Positions 13,874 through 17,092 of a DNA stretch of 17,092 bases are shown in pieces. The notes below the pieces were generated by a model. That model searched no databases. It worked only from the letters and a program-made list of their open reading frames with translations, and was not told the DNA's origin. A program made the position numbers and the translations under genes. How positions within the stretch are numbered: position 1 is the first letter of the stretch; every line of letters begins with the position of its first letter. This DNA is from JBHGBB01 sp041946755 (lineage in GTDB: Bacteria > UBP4 > UBA4092 > JAOAEQ01), in the NCBI GenBank assembly GCA_041946755.1, contig JBHGBB010000065.1, forward strand, positions 1 to 17,092, read 5' to 3'.

Positions 13874-14257
13874 AGTTCGGCTATCTTCGAGAACAAACGA
13901 TGCGGTTAAGGCTAACGTATACATTTCAACATCGCCATCACGGTCGAATGCTAACACATCCCGGGTATAATTCAGGATGGTACCGGAAAGTATCGCATCC
14001 GCCTGTTCCGGAGAATTGACCACTCGCAGCCGCCGGTCGGCAATCAGCTCTTTAATAATCGCATTGGTTAACCGCTCTTCCATCCCATATTGGAACGATT
14101 GGTTTTTGAACATCTGTACATATACGGTATGCACCGAACTCGGTAGCGGATGTAGTGGAATATGGACACATCCAATGAATAGACAAAGAAGTATTGCTAT
14201 TGGAATAATTGATTTCAATGTACGGTTAAGAATGGGTACCTTCATTTTTAAGTTCAT
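13724..14257 (-). CDS. lptE: LptE-like LPS-assembly lipoprotein
   Basis: The 177 residues start with a basic region and hydrophobic stretch ending in the lipobox LFIGC, with lipidated Cys30, so the mature protein is an outer-membrane-type lipoprotein. The rest fits the LptE family: VYVQMFKNQSFQYGMEERLTNAI, then ELIADRRLRVVNSPEQADAILSGTI and a C-terminal helix region LLPDLADEIVNRIFE. LptE plugs the LptD beta-barrel and helps insert LPS in the outer membrane. LptD is not in this window. The start overlaps the 3' end of the TPR-kinase gene by 32 bases, suggesting coupling; a second Met four codons in is also possible. The last 150 bp are duplicated downstream. Assignment rests on motif memory and topology; the family is sequence-divergent. 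Confidence 0.85.
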   Translation of the reverse strand: MNLKMKVPILNRTLKSIIPIAILLCLFIGCVHIPLHPLPSSVHTVYVQMFKNQSFQYGMEERLTNAIIKELIADRRLRVVNSPEQADAILSGTILNYTRDVLAFDRDGDVEMYTLALTASFVLEDSRTNEIIRQRKTVLANTTYIPKRSRIEFETEQEARYRLLPDLADEIVNRIFE

Positions 14258-17092
14258 TTATGCATTTATCCAAATCAGCGATGAGTTCTTTGGCATTCTG
14301 ATACCGCTGACTGGGGTCTTTCTCCAAACATTTCATGATGATAGTAGTAAGTGATTCCGGTACCTTTTTCGGCGGATGCGGTTTTACATGGACATGCTGA
14401 TAACTGATATTCCCACTCGAAAATGGCGGCGATCCGGTAACCAATTCATACATCATTACCCCTAACGAATAGAGGTCAGACCGGCCATCAATCGCCGTCC
14501 CTTCAGTTTGTTCCGGTGACATATATAACGGGGTACCTACCATGGACCCGGTCTGGGTCAATCCCGCCCGTTCTAACATCGCCGCAATTCCGAAATCGGT
14601 TACTTTCACCTGCCCGGCATCATTGAGCATGATATTCGCCGGTTTAATATCCCGATGCACTATTTTCATCGAATGCGCATAATCCAGCGCTGAAGCTACC
14701 TGATGGCATATCCGAACCACATCCGATGCCGGGATCTTCTTCTTTTCAAACAGAATATCTTTCAGGTTCTTCCCCTGAATATATTCCATCGAAATAAACC
14801 GACGCCCAAGTTCTTCATTCAAATCATAGATATGAACAATATTCGGATGCGCTAATTTCCGGGCTGACCGGACTTCCTGTTTAAATCGTTCGATAACCGT
14901 TTGGTCATAAATCAATTCATCCGGTAAGAATTTTAACGCGACTATCTCATCCAATTCCTTATCCCGGGCTAAACAAATGATGCCCATATTCCCCCGGCCG
15001 ATTTCCTGCATAATCTCATACCGCGATTTCGGTTCCGATACCGATCCAGACTCGATTACCGTCGCATCGATATCTCCGGGTACTCCCGACATCGTTGAAA
15101 CGGTACCAGTAGGTGCCGAAGTTATCGGTATCTGCCGGAGTTTTTCCAGCTGGTCTTTAATATCCTTATAATTTATATCGACAGAATAGATTTGTTCGAA
15201 TACCACAATGGCTTTCATATACTGTCGTGATTTTACATACTGATTTCCGATTTCATAAAGACTCTCTTTAACATCATCAGCGATCTGGAGTTTGCTGAGT
15301 TGCCGATATGCCAAATCAAACATACCTTTTTTCTGAAAACAGAGCCCGAGATATTTGGTTGATTCCTGTTCCCGATATCCACCGCGTAATGTTTTCTGGA
15401 ATTGACTGATTGCCCGATCGATATCTGCTTGCGCATAAAGCATTAACCCATATTTAAACCGGACTTCCAGATTCTCCTCATCCTGTAATAGTTTACTATC
15501 ATAGAGTTTATCCAGCTGTTCCATTACCTGTTTATCTTTCGGATGCTGCTCATGCAGTATTTCGAAATCAAACAGCGCTTCATCAACTTTCTTCTTAAAT
15601 CCATATAATCTACCGCGTTCCAGTCGGGCAATCTGATTCTTCGGATCGGCATCCAACACTGCCGAATATGCCTGAAGTGCAAACTCGTTTTGATTTGGAT
15701 CTACTTCAGTAAGTATACTCAATGAATGCAACGCTTCCGGTATTTTTTTCATCCGCAGATATAGCGGGATAACCTGACGATGCATTGCCCCATTACTCGG
15801 ATACTTATCAAGCAGTTTCTCATAGAGCGATGAAATCAACTCGGTATCGGTGGGACTCAAACGTTCCCAGGTCTGCAGTTCATCGAGCGCTTTATTTAAA
15901 TCTCCTTGTTCGGCATATGCTTTCGCCAGCGCGATATGATAAGTAGCTACTTTCGGATTATTCTGTACTGCTTGTTGATAGATACTTATCGCGTGAGCAG
16001 ATATATCGGTCAAATAGGCATACGCCACCGCTAAATCGGCAATATAATTCTTATCGTCTTTATACGTTTCATACACTTTTTCAAAATAAGTTATTGCTTC
16101 CTGATAATCCTGTAATCCTAAATATGCCTGACCTAAGCACCGCAATGCCGCAGTATTTGCCGGACTGTATTCCAAAACATTATTCGCATGCAGTTTGGCA
16201 TCCTGGTAATTTTTAGTTTGCAGATTATATTGCGATATCGCCAAAGAATATTCAACACATTTCGGGTCTACTTTAACCGCTTTCTGATATAACTCAATGG
16301 TTACCTGGTCAAGCTGATGCTGCGATAGATATAATTCCGCCAGTTTCTGCACCAATTCTTTATCACTTGCCGCTACCTGATAGGCTTCGGAATAGATTTT
16401 CATTGCCGGATCGTCTTTTCGAGATAGGCCAAGATATGCTTTTGCCAGCGTTGTGACCACTTCCGGGTCTCGTTCACCTTGATGATATAAATGCTCAAAC
16501 ACTTCTACCGTTTTATCGTTCTGGTTGAGAGTCCGGTATACCCGACCTAACGCCCGCAATAAATAAGGATTATTCTTTTTGATTTTTAATGCTTCTTGGA
16601 ATATGGGTAATGCGGTTTCATCATATTTCTCCCGTTCAGCATACGCTTTCGCTAATATCAGTAATAATTGAGAGTTATAAGTTCCATCTTTATTAATCAA
16701 CTGGTCTTCATAGATTGAAATCGCTAAATCATCCAATCGTTCCTGTGCCCGCATCGCTTTTACTAACGCCGGAGCAAACTGATATTTCTTCCATTTCGCA
16801 ATATATTTCGGATATTTTGTAAGTACCGTATCAAGTTGGTTCTGCTCCAACATTTCCTGGATGGTCTTTAACGTTTTCGTTCTAAATACATGCAAAAACA
16901 TCAACCACCCGGCAAGAATACCAACCAATAGAATTAACCCGATTTTGAAAAAGGTTTTGGGTAACTGGCTGAATGAAGCGATTCGTTCCATTCCATCTTG
17001 CGCCTTTTTATAAGTTGGATTTATTGCCAGGATATTGGAGAAAATCGTACTCGCTTCTGACCATTGTTTCTTTTTTAATGCATCTACTGCTT
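14226..17092 (-). CDS. Membrane TPR-repeat Ser/Thr protein kinase, N-terminus beyond the right edge
   Basis: The frame is open to the right edge: 33 further codons precede the Met at 16991, and they read as a TPR-like helix pair (WSEASTIFSNILAINPTYKKA). Numbering from that Met: a transmembrane helix at 14-36; a long array of TPR units at about 40-610 (for example LRALGRVYRTLNQNDKTVEVFE, abbreviated NQNDKTVEVF at 156-165); a low-complexity linker at 622-655; and a Hanks-type kinase at about 658-915. Kinase residues: GRGNMG loop (665-670), Lys687 in VALK, Glu706, HRD (779-781) with KPAN, DFG (799-801), and GTPLYMSPEQ (819-828). All catalytic residues are kept, so it should be active, and its activation segment LTQTGSMVGT offers phosphorylation sites. 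The reversed order (TPR before kinase) is less usual than kinase first. It overlaps lptE. Confidence 0.92.
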   Translation of the reverse strand, partial: AVDALKKKQWSEASTIFSNILAINPTYKKAQDGMERIASFSQLPKTFFKIGLILLVGILAGWLMFLHVFRTKTLKTIQEMLEQNQLDTVLTKYPKYIAKWKKYQFAPALVKAMRAQERLDDLAISIYEDQLINKDGTYNSQLLLILAKAYAEREKYDETALPIFQEALKIKKNNPYLLRALGRVYRTLNQNDKTVEVFEHLYHQGERDPEVVTTLAKAYLGLSRKDDPAMKIYSEAYQVAASDKELVQKLAELYLSQHQLDQVTIELYQKAVKVDPKCVEYSLAISQYNLQTKNYQDAKLHANNVLEYSPANTAALRCLGQAYLGLQDYQEAITYFEKVYETYKDDKNYIADLAVAYAYLTDISAHAISIYQQAVQNNPKVATYHIALAKAYAEQGDLNKALDELQTWERLSPTDTELISSLYEKLLDKYPSNGAMHRQVIPLYLRMKKIPEALHSLSILTEVDPNQNEFALQAYSAVLDADPKNQIARLERGRLYGFKKKVDEALFDFEILHEQHPKDKQVMEQLDKLYDSKLLQDEENLEVRFKYGLMLYAQADIDRAISQFQKTLRGGYREQESTKYLGLCFQKKGMFDLAYRQLSKLQIADDVKESLYEIGNQYVKSRQYMKAIVVFEQIYSVDINYKDIKDQLEKLRQIPITSAPTGTVSTMSGVPGDIDATVIESGSVSEPKSRYEIMQEIGRGNMGIICLARDKELDEIVALKFLPDELIYDQTVIERFKQEVRSARKLAHPNIVHIYDLNEELGRRFISMEYIQGKNLKDILFEKKKIPASDVVRICHQVASALDYAHSMKIVHRDIKPANIMLNDAGQVKVTDFGIAAMLERAGLTQTGSMVGTPLYMSPEQTEGTAIDGRSDLYSLGVMMYELVTGSPPFSSGNISYQHVHVKPHPPKKVPESLTTIIMKCLEKDPSQRYQNAKELIADLDKCINELKNEGTHS

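Noticed and set aside
13977..14354. 125-codon rightward frame over lptE and the kinase end
   Set aside because: It is antisense to two supported genes with conserved motifs, and its composition looks like a shadow frame.

Overview
The window is AT-rich bacterial chromosome. It fits an uncultured Gram-negative lineage with an outer membrane: it carries an LptE-like LPS-assembly lipoprotein, a Tat-exported DUF362 protein, a type II secretion/type IV pilin-like prepilin and several secreted or membrane proteins. The prepilin style, DUF362, the ferredoxin-type aldo/keto reductase, the glycoside hydrolase-like proteins and the TPR-kinase resemble gene sets of candidate phyla such as Sumerlaeota, Hydrogenedentota, Poribacteria or Omnitrophota. 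That placement is an impression from gene content, not a computed assignment. No phage, IS, tRNA, rRNA or CRISPR is visible.

Layout. (1) 1-3556, all minus strand and read right to left: a prepilin-like protein, a Tat-signal DUF362 protein, an aldo/keto reductase with two C-terminal Fe-S cysteine clusters, and a secreted glycoside hydrolase-like protein cut by the left edge. (2) 3557-3760: a divergent promoter region with a 14-bp palindrome; it serves the prepilin to the left and a 63-residue membrane protein to the right. (3) 3973-5724, minus: a large polytopic membrane protein resembling GT-C glycosyltransferases. (4) 5941-9471, plus: the conserved translation cluster thrS-infC-rpmI-rplT, closed by a strong intrinsic terminator. 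thrS lacks the usual TGS domain and infC appears to start at a rare ATA codon. All three gaps inside this cluster hold low-complexity direct or inverted repeats. (5) 9472-9867: a convergent spacer crowded with palindromes. (6) 9868-17092, all minus: a TPR-Ser/Thr kinase membrane protein (open at the right edge), an LptE-like lipoprotein, a secreted protein made of two copies of an unrecognised domain, a displaced copy of the lptE 3' end, a membrane-anchored PD40 beta-propeller protein and a secreted glycoside hydrolase-like protein.

The most striking observation is in region 6. The last 150 bp of lptE are present again about 1.5 kb downstream, on the far side of the two-domain gene. The copies differ at 11 positions; ten are synonymous third-position changes. 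The extra copy therefore diverged while under protein-level selection, as expected if an insertion supplied a new lptE 3' end from a related allele and pushed the old one away, or if a second full lptE was recently lost.
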